From contig UCMT01000016.1 of NCBI GenBank assembly GCA_900473795.1, positions 1-55,269 on the forward strand: a stretch of DNA of 55,269 nt, given 5' to 3'. The translations under genes were made by a program, and so were the position numbers. A model generated the notes under the pieces. The model ran no database searches and was not told where the DNA came from. It saw only the letters and a program-made list of their open reading frames with translations. Below, in pieces: positions 44,010 through 54,091 of this stretch (positions are counted from its first letter, which is position 1; every line of letters begins with the position of its first letter). The DNA comes from Hyphomicrobiales bacterium (GTDB lineage: Bacteria; Pseudomonadota; Alphaproteobacteria; Rhizobiales; Rhizobiaceae).

Positions 44010-45647
44010 TCACCGTTCGGCGTTCGATGATTGCTTGGGGCCGACAACTCTCTTCATGCGGCTTCCCCGATAAAACGCGGTCGGCGGCGCCAGCCGGTAA
44101 ATCAGCATGGTGTCGTCATCGACGACACGCTCGGCGGTCTCGTCGAGATGCGCAATCAGGCCGGTATTGTATTCGAGAAGCTTTCGCCCCCTGGAGTCGC
44201 GCGCATTTTTCGCCACCCCGAACCACACCGCATCTTTCGCCCGCAGCGTCTCCAGCATGTCGATCGCCTCGCGGTCGTCGGGAAGCACCGACCAGTCGTT
44301 CATCCCGCCGCCCGGTGGGAAAACCCAGCCTCGGCGCCTGCTGTAGTAGATCGCAATCGGATCACCGATCGTAGCCGATGCCGCGATCACCAGATCGCCA
44401 GGCTTCGCAAGTGCGCTCAACTGCACACCAAGTTTGTGACCGGATTGCGCATAGGGGGTCTTCATGAGCTGCAGCCCGGGAATGCTGCCGCCGCCGATCA
44501 CGATCGCCGCAATAACGGCCGATCGCAGTAGGCACGATGGCGACCTCCACTGCAGGCTGCCGTCAATGGCGGTCAACAGGACGAGCCCGCGGCCGGCAAA
44601 CGCGGCCACCGGCACGCTGAAGATATGGAAGTTCCACGGATTGGTCTTGATCTCGCGCGCGGCGAAGAAATAGACGAGAAGGGCGCCGGCGAGCCATGCG
44701 TGGAAGAACCACGGGACTTTGCCGCGTGCCGGGCTGGTCGTGCCCGGCGGCATGACCAGCAATGCTATGCCGGCGAGGACCACAACGGGCAGGGTGAAGA
44801 GCCAGTTGCTGGCGATCTTCCATGCGGCGGGAAGGTAAAAGGCTTGGCTGAAGAACTTGGACAGCCCGTCGTCCCAGAGATAGCCGCTGCCGGCGACATG
44901 ATAGGGCGGAAAATTCGTGCCGACATAGATCGCCCACCGATAGTAGCCGAGGATCAGCGCGCCGGCGATCAGCGCGACCGGCACGATCTGCAGGATGCGG
45001 CGCGGGTTGAGCCTGCCTCTCACCTGGAGAATGGAAAAGGTCGCATAGGTCATCGGCACGACCACGGCGATGCCGGGCAGCTTCGCGAGCACGCCCAGCG
45101 TCGCAATCACACCCGCGAGCACCAGCAGCCCGGGGCGGTCTTCCTGCAGATAGACGACGTAGAGCCACGCGCCGGTGGTGACCAGCGACAGCATCGCGGG
45201 GTCGGGAAGAAACGACTGGTCGATGAAAACCGCACCGGGCATGATTGCGAGCAGAAGCGCACCGGCATGCGCGTGCGCCGTGTCCCACACGCGATCAAGC
45301 AGCCGGTGAAGGGCAAAGACTCCCCACAGGCCAAAGGTGATGGCAACCAGGCGTCCCAGCCAATCATGCCAGCCGAACAGCGCGTAGAGCAGCGCGGTGA
45401 TATAGGAGATGATCTGCAGTTCGCGTCCCTGATAGGCGGGGCCTGGACCGGTCCAGCTGACCTCCGGAAAGAAGATGCTCCAGCTGCGTGTCAGGAAATT
45501 ATCGGCCATCATGGCTGTGCTGGCTTGGCGCCAGCTAAACGCGTCGATCAAGGGCTGCTGGACATCGTAGAGGCGAAACAGGGCAGCAAGCACCAATATG
45601 CCAGCCAGAACCGCGCAATTACGCTGCCCGATACCGGATTCCGGCAT
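44010..45647 (-). CDS. GT39-family membrane glycosyltransferase (ArnT/PMT-like)
   Basis: Polyprenyl-phosphate-dependent glycosyltransferase-like protein of 545 residues with about ten membrane helices and a C-terminal periplasmic part. The first periplasmic loop has D35-A-F-S-W-R-Q, like the D-x-WRQ form of the family, and DQSFLPDPAMLSL matches the second conserved loop. ATG 45647 has GGAGGAGG 5 bases upstream; an earlier frame start at 45674 is less good. It may move a sugar from a lipid carrier onto an envelope glycan or protein. Its nearness to the pentose operon is suggestive but not proof of a shared task. Confidence 0.83.
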   Translation of the reverse strand: MPESGIGQRNCAVLAGILVLAALFRLYDVQQPLIDAFSWRQASTAMMADNFLTRSWSIFFPEVSWTGPGPAYQGRELQIISYITALLYALFGWHDWLGRLVAITFGLWGVFALHRLLDRVWDTAHAHAGALLLAIMPGAVFIDQSFLPDPAMLSLVTTGAWLYVVYLQEDRPGLLVLAGVIATLGVLAKLPGIAVVVPMTYATFSILQVRGRLNPRRILQIVPVALIAGALILGYYRWAIYVGTNFPPYHVAGSGYLWDDGLSKFFSQAFYLPAAWKIASNWLFTLPVVVLAGIALLVMPPGTTSPARGKVPWFFHAWLAGALLVYFFAAREIKTNPWNFHIFSVPVAAFAGRGLVLLTAIDGSLQWRSPSCLLRSAVIAAIVIGGGSIPGLQLMKTPYAQSGHKLGVQLSALAKPGDLVIAASATIGDPIAIYYSRRRGWVFPPGGGMNDWSVLPDDREAIDMLETLRAKDAVWFGVAKNARDSRGRKLLEYNTGLIAHLDETAERVVDDDTMLIYRLAPPTAFYRGSRMKRVVGPKQSSNAER

Positions 45648-45952
45648 GATGTCCTCCTCCACCGGTAAACCCACGGTGCGGACTATAATACAAATGCGTA
45701 ACGCTATAGTTACTCCATGAAAACACAGAGATTATCAGCACTCGTGTTGCTTCGCGAGGTGCCTCCTGGTGGCGGCAGCCGATCGCGTCGTGCCACGACG
45801 AATATCGCGGAGGCGACGTCGGTTTAAGCTCTGGGGACGGTGGACATTGTCGGTGGCCGGTTTTCGAAATCCGGGGCTCGCAGCGACTGGACGCGTTTCA
45901 GCCTTTGGTCAGGGGAAGCGGGCTCGGGGCATTCAGGCCACTTTTGAAACGC
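45648..45952. other. Intergenic region without a recognised gene
   Basis: These 305 bases lie between two leftward genes. A probable promoter for the GT39 gene is near 45680-45700, where the leftward strand reads TATTATAG. GTAAC and GTTAC make a small inverted repeat near 45698-45713. CGTCGTG and CACGACG form a near-contiguous palindrome at 45786-45800. No coding frame looks real. Confidence 0.5.
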
Positions 45953-48580
45953 TCAGCGAATATCGAGCAGCCGTTCCAGATATTGCCGCTCGGTTTCCGG
46001 CGAGGCATTCGTGCCGAGACGACGGCGGATTTCCTCGAGAATTTCGCGTGCCCGCTGGGTATCGATCTCGTCGGGCACCTTGACCTGATCGCCGAAATCC
46101 GGTCCGGCATTCTGCTGGCGCCGGCCGAGCGGATCGCGGCCGTTCTGGCCATATTGCGGAATGCCCTGACCCGGTCCGGAGCCCGGACCCTGGCTCTGCA
46201 TCTGTTGCATCATGTCCTGGGCGCCGTCGCGCAGCGCCTGCAGCGCGCGGCCCTGGCTACCGACCGCCTGCTCTCCTTCGCCTCTGCCGAGCGCGCCTGC
46301 GGCCCCCTTCATCTCGCGGCCAGCCTCGCCGAAGCCCTTGCCGGGCTTGATACCCATGCCTTCGAGGCCCTTCTGTAGCTCGCCAAGCTGTTTGCCGAGC
46401 TGTTCCTGCTGCGCCTGCAGATTCTTCAGCGCCTGCTTCAGTTCCTCAGCCGTCATGCTGTCGAGCGGACCCGGCTGGGCGTTCTCGTCCGGCTGCTGGC
46501 CGGGTTCCTGCGGCATGTCCTGATCGAACAGTTCCTGATCCTCGCCATCGAGCGGATCGCCGCGCTGCATGCGATCGCGTAGGGCCTGATCGAACTTGAA
46601 GGTCTCGTCCATCAACTGCTGCTGCTGCTGCATCAGCTGGCCGAGCTTGTCCATCTGCTCGCGCATCTGGCTGTTCGCTTCGCCCTGCTGTTGCTGCATG
46701 CGGCCGGCCTGGAGGTTGTTCATCATGCGCTGCATTTCAGACAGCAGCTGGCGTGCCTGATCCTTGGCGCCGGATTTGGCGAGGTTCTCGATCTGGTTCA
46801 TCATCTTTTCCAGATCCTGCTGACGCAGCACGTTGTTCTGGTCCGGATTGGCGGCCATGCGCGGGTTCTTGGCCGCCTGTCTGGCAAGCGCCTCCATATA
46901 CTCCTGCATCGCCTCGCGCAGTTCCTGCATCAGCTTGGCGATTTCCTCGTCGGATGCATTGCGCTCTAGGGCCTCGGACAGCTTCTGTTGCGCATCGCGC
47001 AGCCGCTTGTCGGCCAGTGCCAAGTCGCCATCCTCGATACCAAGCGCGATTTCCCAGAGATGGCTTGCGGCGTCGCGCAGCATGTCGTCATTGCGGGCGA
47101 GCGCCATGCGGGTCCGCGCCGATTGCAAGAGCAGGAAATGCGTGAGGTTGGGGATCGTCTCGTCCGGCCGGATCATCAGCGCGTCGTTGAGGTCGATCGC
47201 GCGCGGCAACTGGTTGACGTCAAGCGAGAACACCTGGCGCTGCTCGGCGACGGCACCGGCCAGCGGCTCGAAGAACTGGCGGGCCGGCAGGATCATCTCT
47301 TGCGGCACGCTGCGGCCTTCCTGTCCGGCCGCGTCGCGGGCGACGAGCGTGACGCTGACGCGTTTTCCCGAAAGCGGATGTTCGCTGAGGTTGCGGCTGG
47401 TCAGCCCCTTGGCCTCGTGGGCATTGCGCTTGGGCAGGTCGAGACGATATTCCGGCAGCGGATAAAGCGGGCGGGCGCCGGGCCCGGGCTTGTCGAGCGG
47501 CGTGATCTCGGCCCATGCATCCTGAATGCCGTAGTCATCCCTGGCGGCAAAGCCGATTTCGAGCGCCCCATTTCCCGTGGGGTGGGGAATGCCGTCGAAG
47601 GCGATATCCGGCACGCTGTCGGGAATCACCGTGAAGGCCCATGTTTCGCCGCCGACGGAGAGCCTGCCGTCCTTGGTGATTTTCAGAACGTGGGTTTCAC
47701 TGCCGGGCTTGGCCGGATCGGCCGGAAGGGCTTGCGCTGCGGCTTTCTGCATTTCGGAGGGTTTCGCCTCCGCCGCGGGGACGACAAGCGGTTTGCCCGC
47801 GCCATCCTCGTGATAGGTAACCGCCGTGGCCTTGCCGCCGCTGGTGATGCGGACGGTCAATTCGCTGAACTGCGGGACGCGAAGCGGCTCGGTGTTGTCT
47901 GATGCCTGCCCGCTTCCCTGGTGGCCGGTGAGGAAAACCGGCGCGCGGCCGGTATAGGCCGGCGGCGTCACCCAGGCATCGATACGCACATCGGCCTTTG
48001 CCTCGACCTGTTGCGGCGGATGAAAGGCATCGGAAATCTGGCCGGCCCGGTTCGAATAGGAATAGGCGAAAGCGACACAGGCGATCAGCACGGGAAGCGC
48101 GCGCAGTCCATAGGTGTCGCTGCGGGCAATGTCGGGCCGCGGCAGGCCGGTTTCCAGCGCGTTGATCATCCGCGCCATGCGCACCTGGTGTTCCTGCCAC
48201 AGTGCGTGGCCGAAGGCGCCGCTGGTGGCCGGGTGGTCATCCTGCACGCGGATCGCCTGGTGCGCAAGGTTGTTGCGCTCCTCCAGCATCCGGTCCGCGT
48301 CGATATTGCCCGGAACGCGAAGGCGCAGCAACGGAATGAGCAGGGCGACAAAGGCGGCTGCGAAGCCAAACAGGACGATCACGTGCAGCCAGCCGGGTGC
48401 TGCGCGGAAAAAGCCGAACCAGGCGGCGGAAAGGAAGAGAAGGACGGTCGCAGCCAAAGGAAGGGCGCGGGGCGCGGCCCGTTCGGCAACGAGGACGACG
48501 CGAGCAAGCGTCCGCTTGACCGCCAGGCTTCTCATCAAGCCTGCTGTCCCCGTCGAGCCATCCCGGCGGATTTTCGTCAT
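45953..48580 (-). CDS. TIGR02302 / DUF4175 family membrane protein
   Basis: A large 875-residue protein of the kind conserved in Rhizobiales as TIGR02302. Two N-terminal helices (about 35-85) and a third near 170 anchor it; a periplasmic beta-rich region (about 190-440) includes RIDAWVTPPAYTGRAPVFL. Then come long Gln/Met-rich helical segments (about 500-760) likely to form coiled coils, and a Gly/Gln-rich C-terminus ending with an ordered ERQYLERLLDIR. Function is unknown. ATG 48580 with AAGGG upstream is preferred over 48649. It is the last gene of the leftward argH-lptM-lysA series. Confidence 0.88.
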   Translation of the reverse strand: MTKIRRDGSTGTAGLMRSLAVKRTLARVVLVAERAAPRALPLAATVLLFLSAAWFGFFRAAPGWLHVIVLFGFAAAFVALLIPLLRLRVPGNIDADRMLEERNNLAHQAIRVQDDHPATSGAFGHALWQEHQVRMARMINALETGLPRPDIARSDTYGLRALPVLIACVAFAYSYSNRAGQISDAFHPPQQVEAKADVRIDAWVTPPAYTGRAPVFLTGHQGSGQASDNTEPLRVPQFSELTVRITSGGKATAVTYHEDGAGKPLVVPAAEAKPSEMQKAAAQALPADPAKPGSETHVLKITKDGRLSVGGETWAFTVIPDSVPDIAFDGIPHPTGNGALEIGFAARDDYGIQDAWAEITPLDKPGPGARPLYPLPEYRLDLPKRNAHEAKGLTSRNLSEHPLSGKRVSVTLVARDAAGQEGRSVPQEMILPARQFFEPLAGAVAEQRQVFSLDVNQLPRAIDLNDALMIRPDETIPNLTHFLLLQSARTRMALARNDDMLRDAASHLWEIALGIEDGDLALADKRLRDAQQKLSEALERNASDEEIAKLMQELREAMQEYMEALARQAAKNPRMAANPDQNNVLRQQDLEKMMNQIENLAKSGAKDQARQLLSEMQRMMNNLQAGRMQQQQGEANSQMREQMDKLGQLMQQQQQLMDETFKFDQALRDRMQRGDPLDGEDQELFDQDMPQEPGQQPDENAQPGPLDSMTAEELKQALKNLQAQQEQLGKQLGELQKGLEGMGIKPGKGFGEAGREMKGAAGALGRGEGEQAVGSQGRALQALRDGAQDMMQQMQSQGPGSGPGQGIPQYGQNGRDPLGRRQQNAGPDFGDQVKVPDEIDTQRAREILEEIRRRLGTNASPETERQYLERLLDIR

Positions 48581-48722
48581 CCGTTCCCTTTCAGCGTTCG
48601 AACGTGCTGCAAAGGATAACACTCTTTGTGGCGAAGACGAGGGCGGCAACGCAATCGTGATCGAATTCGGACGTCTGTGGTCGCCCTATCAACAGCGGCA
48701 GGGCACGCGCGGTGGTCCGGGG

Positions 48723-49991
48723 TCAGTCCAGCCAATCCGGCACGGAATCCAGCCCGATCAGGTCCTCGTAGCTCGTGCGCGGCCGAATCACATGGAAACG
48801 GTCGCCATTGACCAGCACTTCGGGCACCAGCAGGCGGCTGTTATAGGTGCCGGCCTGCACCGCGCCATAGGCGCCGGCGGTACCGACGGCAATGAGATCG
48901 CCCGGCTTCGGCATCGCCATTTCGCGGTCGAGCGCCAGGTAGTCGCCGGTCTCGCAGACGGGGCCGACCACGTCGGCCTTGATGCGCGGCGCATTGGCGG
49001 CGGAAATCCGGACCGGCCGGATTTCATGATAGGCTTCGTAAAGCGTCGGGCGGATCAGGTCGTTCATGGCGCCATCGACGATGACGAAGGTCTTCGAGCC
49101 GCCATCCTTCACATAGATGACCTCGGTCACCAGAATGCCGGCATTGCCGACGATCAGCCGGCCCGGCTCGGTGACGATCTTGCAGTTCAGACCGCGCAGC
49201 TGGTCCTTGACGATGTTGGCGTAGGCATCGGGCAGGGGAGGCGGATTGTTGTCCTCCTTGTACGGCACGCCAAGCCCGCCACCGACATCGACGTGATCGA
49301 TCGCATGGCCGTCGGTGCGCAGCGTGTTGACCAGCTCGCGCAGCAGCTTGAAGGCATCCTCGAACGGCTGCAGCTCGGTGATCTGGCTGCCGATATGCAT
49401 GTCGATGCCAGTCACCTTGATGCCGGGCAGCGTCGCGGCATGGGCGTAGACGGCGCGTGCGCGCTCCCACGAGATGCCGAACTTGTTTTCCTTCTTGCCG
49501 GTCGAGATCTTCGCGTGCGTTCGCGCGTCGACATCTGGATTGATGCGGAAGGAAACATGCGCCTGCTTGCCGAGCCGGACGGCGCGGGCGTTGAGGATTT
49601 CGAGTTCCGGTTCGGATTCGACGTTGAAGCAGTAGATGCCGGCCTCGAGCGCGAGGTCCATTTCCGCGGCCGTCTTGCCGACGCCGGAGAACATGATGCG
49701 GCTTGCCGGAATGCCGGCCGCCAAGGCCCGGCGCAGCTCGCCGCCAGAAACCACGTCGACGCCGGCGCCCAGCCGTCCGAGCGTCTTCAGCACGGCCTGG
49801 TTGGAATTGGCCTTCATTGCATAGCAGACCATGGCGTCGATATCGGCGAAGGCCTTGGAGAAGACCGAATAATGCCGCTCGAGCGTCGCGGTGGAATAGC
49901 AATAGAACGGTGTGCCGACCGCCTTGGCGATGTCAATGACGGAGACGTCTTCCGCAAAAAGGATGCCGTCGCGATATTCGAAATGGTTCAA
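48723..49991 (-). CDS. lysA: Diaminopimelate decarboxylase
   Basis: PLP enzyme that decarboxylates meso-diaminopimelate to lysine, the last step of lysine synthesis. At 422 residues it is full length. The PLP lysine is K60 in CYAMKANSN; HIGSQITE, the Gly-rich VDVGGGLGVPY, and CETGDYLALDR near the active site are typical. It follows lptM by 12 bases and lies in the argH-lptM-lysA-TIGR02302 run. Confidence 0.96.
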   Translation of the reverse strand: MNHFEYRDGILFAEDVSVIDIAKAVGTPFYCYSTATLERHYSVFSKAFADIDAMVCYAMKANSNQAVLKTLGRLGAGVDVVSGGELRRALAAGIPASRIMFSGVGKTAAEMDLALEAGIYCFNVESEPELEILNARAVRLGKQAHVSFRINPDVDARTHAKISTGKKENKFGISWERARAVYAHAATLPGIKVTGIDMHIGSQITELQPFEDAFKLLRELVNTLRTDGHAIDHVDVGGGLGVPYKEDNNPPPLPDAYANIVKDQLRGLNCKIVTEPGRLIVGNAGILVTEVIYVKDGGSKTFVIVDGAMNDLIRPTLYEAYHEIRPVRISAANAPRIKADVVGPVCETGDYLALDREMAMPKPGDLIAVGTAGAYGAVQAGTYNSRLLVPEVLVNGDRFHVIRPRTSYEDLIGLDSVPDWLD

Positions 49992-50003
49992 GGGAGTGCC
50001 CTG

Positions 50004-50198
50004 TTAAAGGAGAGGGTCGAGGAGGAAGCGCTTGTCTTGCACCTCATCCTTCTTTTCGACGGTGCCCGGTGCTGCCTTGGTGTTGATCGGCGCGGTCGAA
50101 CCCGGACGATCAAGGTCGCCCTTGCGGCCGCAGCCGGACAGGGTCAGGCCGGCGATGGCGAGCGCTGCAAGCAGATAGGCGGTGTTTCGCAGATGCAT
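50004..50198 (-). CDS. lptM: LptM-like lipoprotein (YifL family)
   Basis: A 64-residue lipoprotein with signal peptide and lipobox L20-S-G-C23, followed by GRKGDLD, which matches the conserved CGxKGxL start of the LptM/YifL family. In E. coli LptM helps the LptD-LptE translocon to mature and, as here, its gene neighbours lysine or diaminopimelate genes. The rest of the protein is short and polar. ATG 50198 is the proposed start; 50237 would put 13 residues before the signal peptide. lysA starts 12 bases after the stop. Confidence 0.82.
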   Translation of the reverse strand: MHLRNTAYLLAALAIAGLTLSGCGRKGDLDRPGSTAPINTKAAPGTVEKKDEVQDKRFLLDPLL

Positions 50199-50293
50199 GG
50201 ATGCTTCCCGGTCAGGGCCGTGACGCCCTTCTTGCAAAATTCGTCAGAACTCATATCGGCTTTTCAGGGCCTTGTGCACCCTGAATCTTGGCC

Positions 50294-51697
50294 TCAATTC
50301 CGACCCCGCCACCAGGCGATCTGTTTCCTCACTTCGCTCGGCGCGGTACCGCCAAAGGAGGTGCGGCTGGCAACCGAGGCCTCGACCGTGAGCACGTCGA
50401 ACACCTTGTCGGTGATATCGGCATGAATCGCCTGCAGCTCTTCAAGCGACAATTCGGCAAGCTCGCAGCCCTTCTGTTCGGCCAGCGCCACCGCCCGGCC
50501 GGTGACGTGATGGGCGTCGCGGAAGGGCAGGCCGGCCTCGCGCACCATCCAGTCGGCAAGATCGGTCGCGGTGGAATAGCCGGAGCCGGCGGCGGCCTTC
50601 ATCCGGTCGGCGCGGATGGTCATGTCGCGCACCATGCCGGTCATCGCGGCGATGGCGAGTTCCAGGCTTTCGGCCGAATCGAAGACCTGTTCCTTGTCTT
50701 CCTGCATGTCCTTGGAATAGGCCAGCGGCAGGCCTTTCATCACCGTCAGCAGCGCGATCAGCGAACCGTTGATGCGGCCGGTCTTGGCGCGCACCAGCTC
50801 GGCCGCGTCCGGGTTCTTCTTCTGCGGCATGATCGAGGAGCCGGTGGAGAAGGCATCCGACAGGCGCACGAAGCCGAATTGCGGCGTCGACCAGATGACG
50901 ATCTCTTCGGCCAGCCGTGACAGATGGGTGGCGCAGATCGAGGCGATCGCCAGGAATTCCAGCGCGAAGTCGCGGTCGGAGACGGTGTCGATCGAGTTGC
51001 GGGTCGGCTCGCGAAAGCCGAGTGCCTTGGCCGTCATGTGGCGGTCGATCGGAAAGCCGGTGCCGGCAAGCGCCGCCGCGCCGATCGGGCTCTCGTCCAT
51101 GTGCTCGATGGCGTGGCGCACGCGCGAACGGTCGCGGCCGAACATCTCGACATAGGCCATGCAGTGATGGCCGAAGGTGACCGGCTGGGCGGTCTGCAGA
51201 TGCGTGAAGCCGGGCATCACCGTCTCGGCGTGCTCTTCGGCGCGGTCGAGGAATGCGGCGATCAGCGCCGTCAGCATCTTCTCCGTCTTTTGCAGCTCTT
51301 CCTTCACCCAGAGGCGGAAATCGAGCGCCACCTGGTCGTTGCGCGAGCGGGCGGTGTGCAGGCGTCCGGCGGCCGGGCCGATGAGGGTAGCGAGCCGCGC
51401 CTCGACGTTCATATGGATGTCTTCAAGCTGGCGGGAGAATTCGAACTGGCCGCTCTCGATCTCTGACAGGATCGTGCTCAGGCCGTGAACGATCTTGTCT
51501 TTATCCTCGGCGGAAATGATGCCTTGATGCGCAAGCATGGTCGCATGCGCTATTGAGCCGCGGATGTCCTGGGCGAAAAGCTTCTTGTCGAAGCCGATCG
51601 AGGCATTTATCTCCTCCATGATCGCGTCCGGCCCCTGAGCGAAGCGTCCGCCCCACATCTGGTTGGAGGATTTGGTTTCGGAAGTGCCGTCGCCCAT
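50294..51697 (-). CDS. argH: Argininosuccinate lyase
   Basis: Splits argininosuccinate to arginine and fumarate. At 467 residues it is full length. The fumarase-superfamily signature [26 protein letters not shown] and the [13 protein letters not shown] block are all present. It heads the leftward run with lptM, lysA and TIGR02302, and is divergent from tlpA, whose start lies only about 40 bases away. Confidence 0.97.
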   Translation of the reverse strand: MGDGTSETKSSNQMWGGRFAQGPDAIMEEINASIGFDKKLFAQDIRGSIAHATMLAHQGIISAEDKDKIVHGLSTILSEIESGQFEFSRQLEDIHMNVEARLATLIGPAAGRLHTARSRNDQVALDFRLWVKEELQKTEKMLTALIAAFLDRAEEHAETVMPGFTHLQTAQPVTFGHHCMAYVEMFGRDRSRVRHAIEHMDESPIGAAALAGTGFPIDRHMTAKALGFREPTRNSIDTVSDRDFALEFLAIASICATHLSRLAEEIVIWSTPQFGFVRLSDAFSTGSSIMPQKKNPDAAELVRAKTGRINGSLIALLTVMKGLPLAYSKDMQEDKEQVFDSAESLELAIAAMTGMVRDMTIRADRMKAAAGSGYSTATDLADWMVREAGLPFRDAHHVTGRAVALAEQKGCELAELSLEELQAIHADITDKVFDVLTVEASVASRTSFGGTAPSEVRKQIAWWRGRN

Positions 51698-51738
51698 GAA
51701 GAATGCCCGCCCTGGAGAATGACCAATTGGAAAATGAA

Positions 51739-52422
51739 GTGACAGACCGGAAGAAACGCCTTCCCGCCGCCAGACTGGTTGTGATCGCTGCCCTTCTCGG
51801 GCTGATCGCCGGTGCGGCAGCGGTATACGTCAGGGAAAGCGGGTCTGGCAATGGTGCGGCGGTGGAAACCGCAGGCGCAAAGGCCTGCGAGGCGGCAAAA
51901 GACCGGGTTGCGGCGATCACGCCGTTCCTGAAGGGCCAGGTCGCCGCCATGGCACCCGTCAGCGAACCGCGTCCGCTCGCCGGATTGAGCTTCAAGGACA
52001 AGGACGGCAAGGACCGGACGCTTGCCGATTTCACCGGCAGGACCGTTCTTCTCAATCTCTGGGCAACGTGGTGTGTCCCCTGCCGCGAGGAAATGCCGGC
52101 GCTGAACGCGCTGCAGAAGGCCGCAGGCAGCGACACGTTCGAGGTCGTTGCCGTCAACATCGATATCGGCGACGACGAAAAGCCGAAGGCCTTCCTGAAC
52201 GAGACCGGCGTGCATGATCTCGGCTATTACCGGGACGCCTCCATGGGCGTCTTCAACGCGCTGAAAAAGGAAGGCCTCGCCTTCGGCCTGCCGGTGACGC
52301 TGCTGATGGATGAAAAGGGCTGCCTGATCTCGTCGATGAACGGCCCGGCGGCCTGGGACAGCGACGACGCCAAAGCGCTGGTAAAAGCGGCAGTTGCCGC
52401 AGCACCTTCAGGCGCTCTTTAG
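51739..52422 (+). CDS. tlpA: TlpA-family thiol:disulfide reductase
   Basis: Membrane-anchored periplasmic thioredoxin that reduces protein disulfides, classically in cytochrome oxidase assembly. With the start at GTG 51739 it has 227 residues: an N-terminal anchor helix (about 10-30), a linker, and a thioredoxin domain with the active site W111-C112-V-P-C115 in [15 protein letters not shown] and a cis-Pro region GLPVTLL. An ATG at 51703 would add 12 acidic residues before the basic DRKKR flank; both remain possible. It is divergent from argH and overlaps the EAL gene end by 15 bases. Confidence 0.88.
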   Translation: MTDRKKRLPAARLVVIAALLGLIAGAAAVYVRESGSGNGAAVETAGAKACEAAKDRVAAITPFLKGQVAAMAPVSEPRPLAGLSFKDKDGKDRTLADFTGRTVLLNLWATWCVPCREEMPALNALQKAAGSDTFEVVAVNIDIGDDEKPKAFLNETGVHDLGYYRDASMGVFNALKKEGLAFGLPVTLLMDEKGCLISSMNGPAAWDSDDAKALVKAAVAAAPSGAL

Positions 52423-54000
52423 CTGCGAGCCGCTCCCGTCCGCCTGTCCACCCGCGGCAGCTTTCTTTGCCGCCATGGCGAGGATCATTGTTGCGGGCAC
52501 CGGCTTGGAATAGACAAAACCCTGCCCGGCGCGGATTCCGAGCTGCAGTAGGGCCGCGATCTGCTCCTCCGTCTCGACGCCTTCGGCAACCACGGTCATG
52601 CCGAATTTCTCCGCAAGTCCGGCCAGCAGCTCGACCAGTTCCGACGACTTTCGGTCAAGCGTGATACCATCGACGAAGAACTTGTCGATCTTCAGATAGT
52701 TGGCGCCGAGCGCATGGATCGCGGACAGGCCGTTGTGACCGGTGCCCGCATCATCGATGGCAACCCGCATGCCGGCGTCGATGAGCTTTTCCGTGACGGC
52801 CGCGGCCTTGTCCTTGTCGGCGATGGCCTGCCGTTCGGTCACCTCGACGACGATCGAGTTGAGGGGAAGCCCAAACTTTGTCGCCTGCGCGGTGAGATTG
52901 TCGACGAAATCCGCCGCCAGATACTGGTCCGGGGTCACGTTGAAGCTGAGCTTGAGATGGCTCTGCGCCTGAAGCAGGCCGCCGAGCTGGGCGCCGGCCT
53001 GCTTCAAGAGTTCTGTCGTCAACCTCTCGATGCGGCCGTTGCTTTCGGCGAGCGGAATGAACGAGAGCGGCGGGATCACCGCGCCGTCGGGCTTGATCCA
53101 GCGCGCCAGCATTTCGAAACCCAATATTTCTCGGCTTTCCAGGTCGAAAATCGGCTGGAAATACGGCCTTATCTCGCCGTTGGCCAAAGCGGCGTCGAGT
53201 TCGTCGAGGATCGAGGTGCTGCGGAACATGCCGCGTGCGGCAAGCACGCCGAAGCCGAGGCCGAAGGCGACGACGATCGCGATCGTCAGCGGCGACAATG
53301 ACTGGTTCCATTGCGCAAGAGCGGCGGAATCGACCTTTAGGCTGATCGCGATGGGATAGTGGACGGATTTCTCCTCGAAATTGATGAGGGCCGCGTCATC
53401 CATAGCCGATCCCGCCCGAGGCGCGTAGCTTGCGAACGACGAGCCGTCGGCAAGGGTAAGCTGCATCAGCGCACTGTCGCGCAGTTCGACCGGCAGGATC
53501 GCAAAGAGCAGGCCGCTGGTCGCGAGAACTTCAAGGATGTTGTCTTCCGGCCCGTATTGCCAGCGCACGCCCAGGCCCTTCCAGCCCGGGAAACCAAGGG
53601 AAAAGAGCGAATAGTCCGGGTTCTTGGTGCGGTTGTGCTGTGCTGCTGCGATCGATTGTTCGAGTGCCTGGTTCTTTTCCTCGTAGCTCCAGCAGGTGCT
53701 GCCTCTGGTTTCCAGCCGCATGTTCTTCATGATGCTGGAACCGTAGAGGGCCCGTGTCATCGCCATCCGGTCGACCGTGGCACAGGAGGTGTCCTGGTTG
53801 ACCACGACGTCGCTCATTTTCATGACGGCGGAATCGATGGCCTGCTCCGTGCGCGAAAGGGTGTCGCTGACGATGCGATGCAGTTGCTGCTCGTTCCACG
53901 AGGCGATGAAGGCCGTATGCGCCAGGGAGAGGCCGCCGGTAAAAAGGCCGGCAAAACACAGCACGAAAGCTGCGAAGCGTAGTTTGCGCTGTACTGTCAT
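52408..54000 (-). CDS. CSS-motif EAL domain c-di-GMP phosphodiesterase
   Basis: A 530-residue membrane protein: helix 1 (about 8-30), a periplasmic CSS-type sensor domain (about 35-235) with C73 and C103, helix 2 (about 237-257), and an EAL domain (about 265-510). Catalytic residues are present: E296 in the EML variant of EAL, N354, E386, D416-D417 in DDAGTG, K437 and E473 in EGVET. Hence it is probably an active phosphodiesterase whose activity depends on periplasmic thiol state. No GGDEF domain. It is convergent with tlpA, a thiol reductase, overlapping by 15 bases. The juxtaposition of a disulfide enzyme and a thiol-sensing PDE is suggestive. Confidence 0.92.
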   Translation of the reverse strand: MTVQRKLRFAAFVLCFAGLFTGGLSLAHTAFIASWNEQQLHRIVSDTLSRTEQAIDSAVMKMSDVVVNQDTSCATVDRMAMTRALYGSSIMKNMRLETRGSTCWSYEEKNQALEQSIAAAQHNRTKNPDYSLFSLGFPGWKGLGVRWQYGPEDNILEVLATSGLLFAILPVELRDSALMQLTLADGSSFASYAPRAGSAMDDAALINFEEKSVHYPIAISLKVDSAALAQWNQSLSPLTIAIVVAFGLGFGVLAARGMFRSTSILDELDAALANGEIRPYFQPIFDLESREILGFEMLARWIKPDGAVIPPLSFIPLAESNGRIERLTTELLKQAGAQLGGLLQAQSHLKLSFNVTPDQYLAADFVDNLTAQATKFGLPLNSIVVEVTERQAIADKDKAAAVTEKLIDAGMRVAIDDAGTGHNGLSAIHALGANYLKIDKFFVDGITLDRKSSELVELLAGLAEKFGMTVVAEGVETEEQIAALLQLGIRAGQGFVYSKPVPATMILAMAAKKAAAGGQADGSGSQLKSA

Positions 54001-54091
54001 GACCCGGTCCGTTGAATGATGTAGGACGGTGGGGCAAACAGGTTAAAATCGGTTGAATTTTTCTACCGCTGATTTAATTTTGCGGCGTCAC

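Noticed and set aside
54050..54080. CtrA-like TTAA/TTGA pair upstream of the EAL gene
   Set aside because: Spacing is 6 rather than 7 and the second half is not TTAA.
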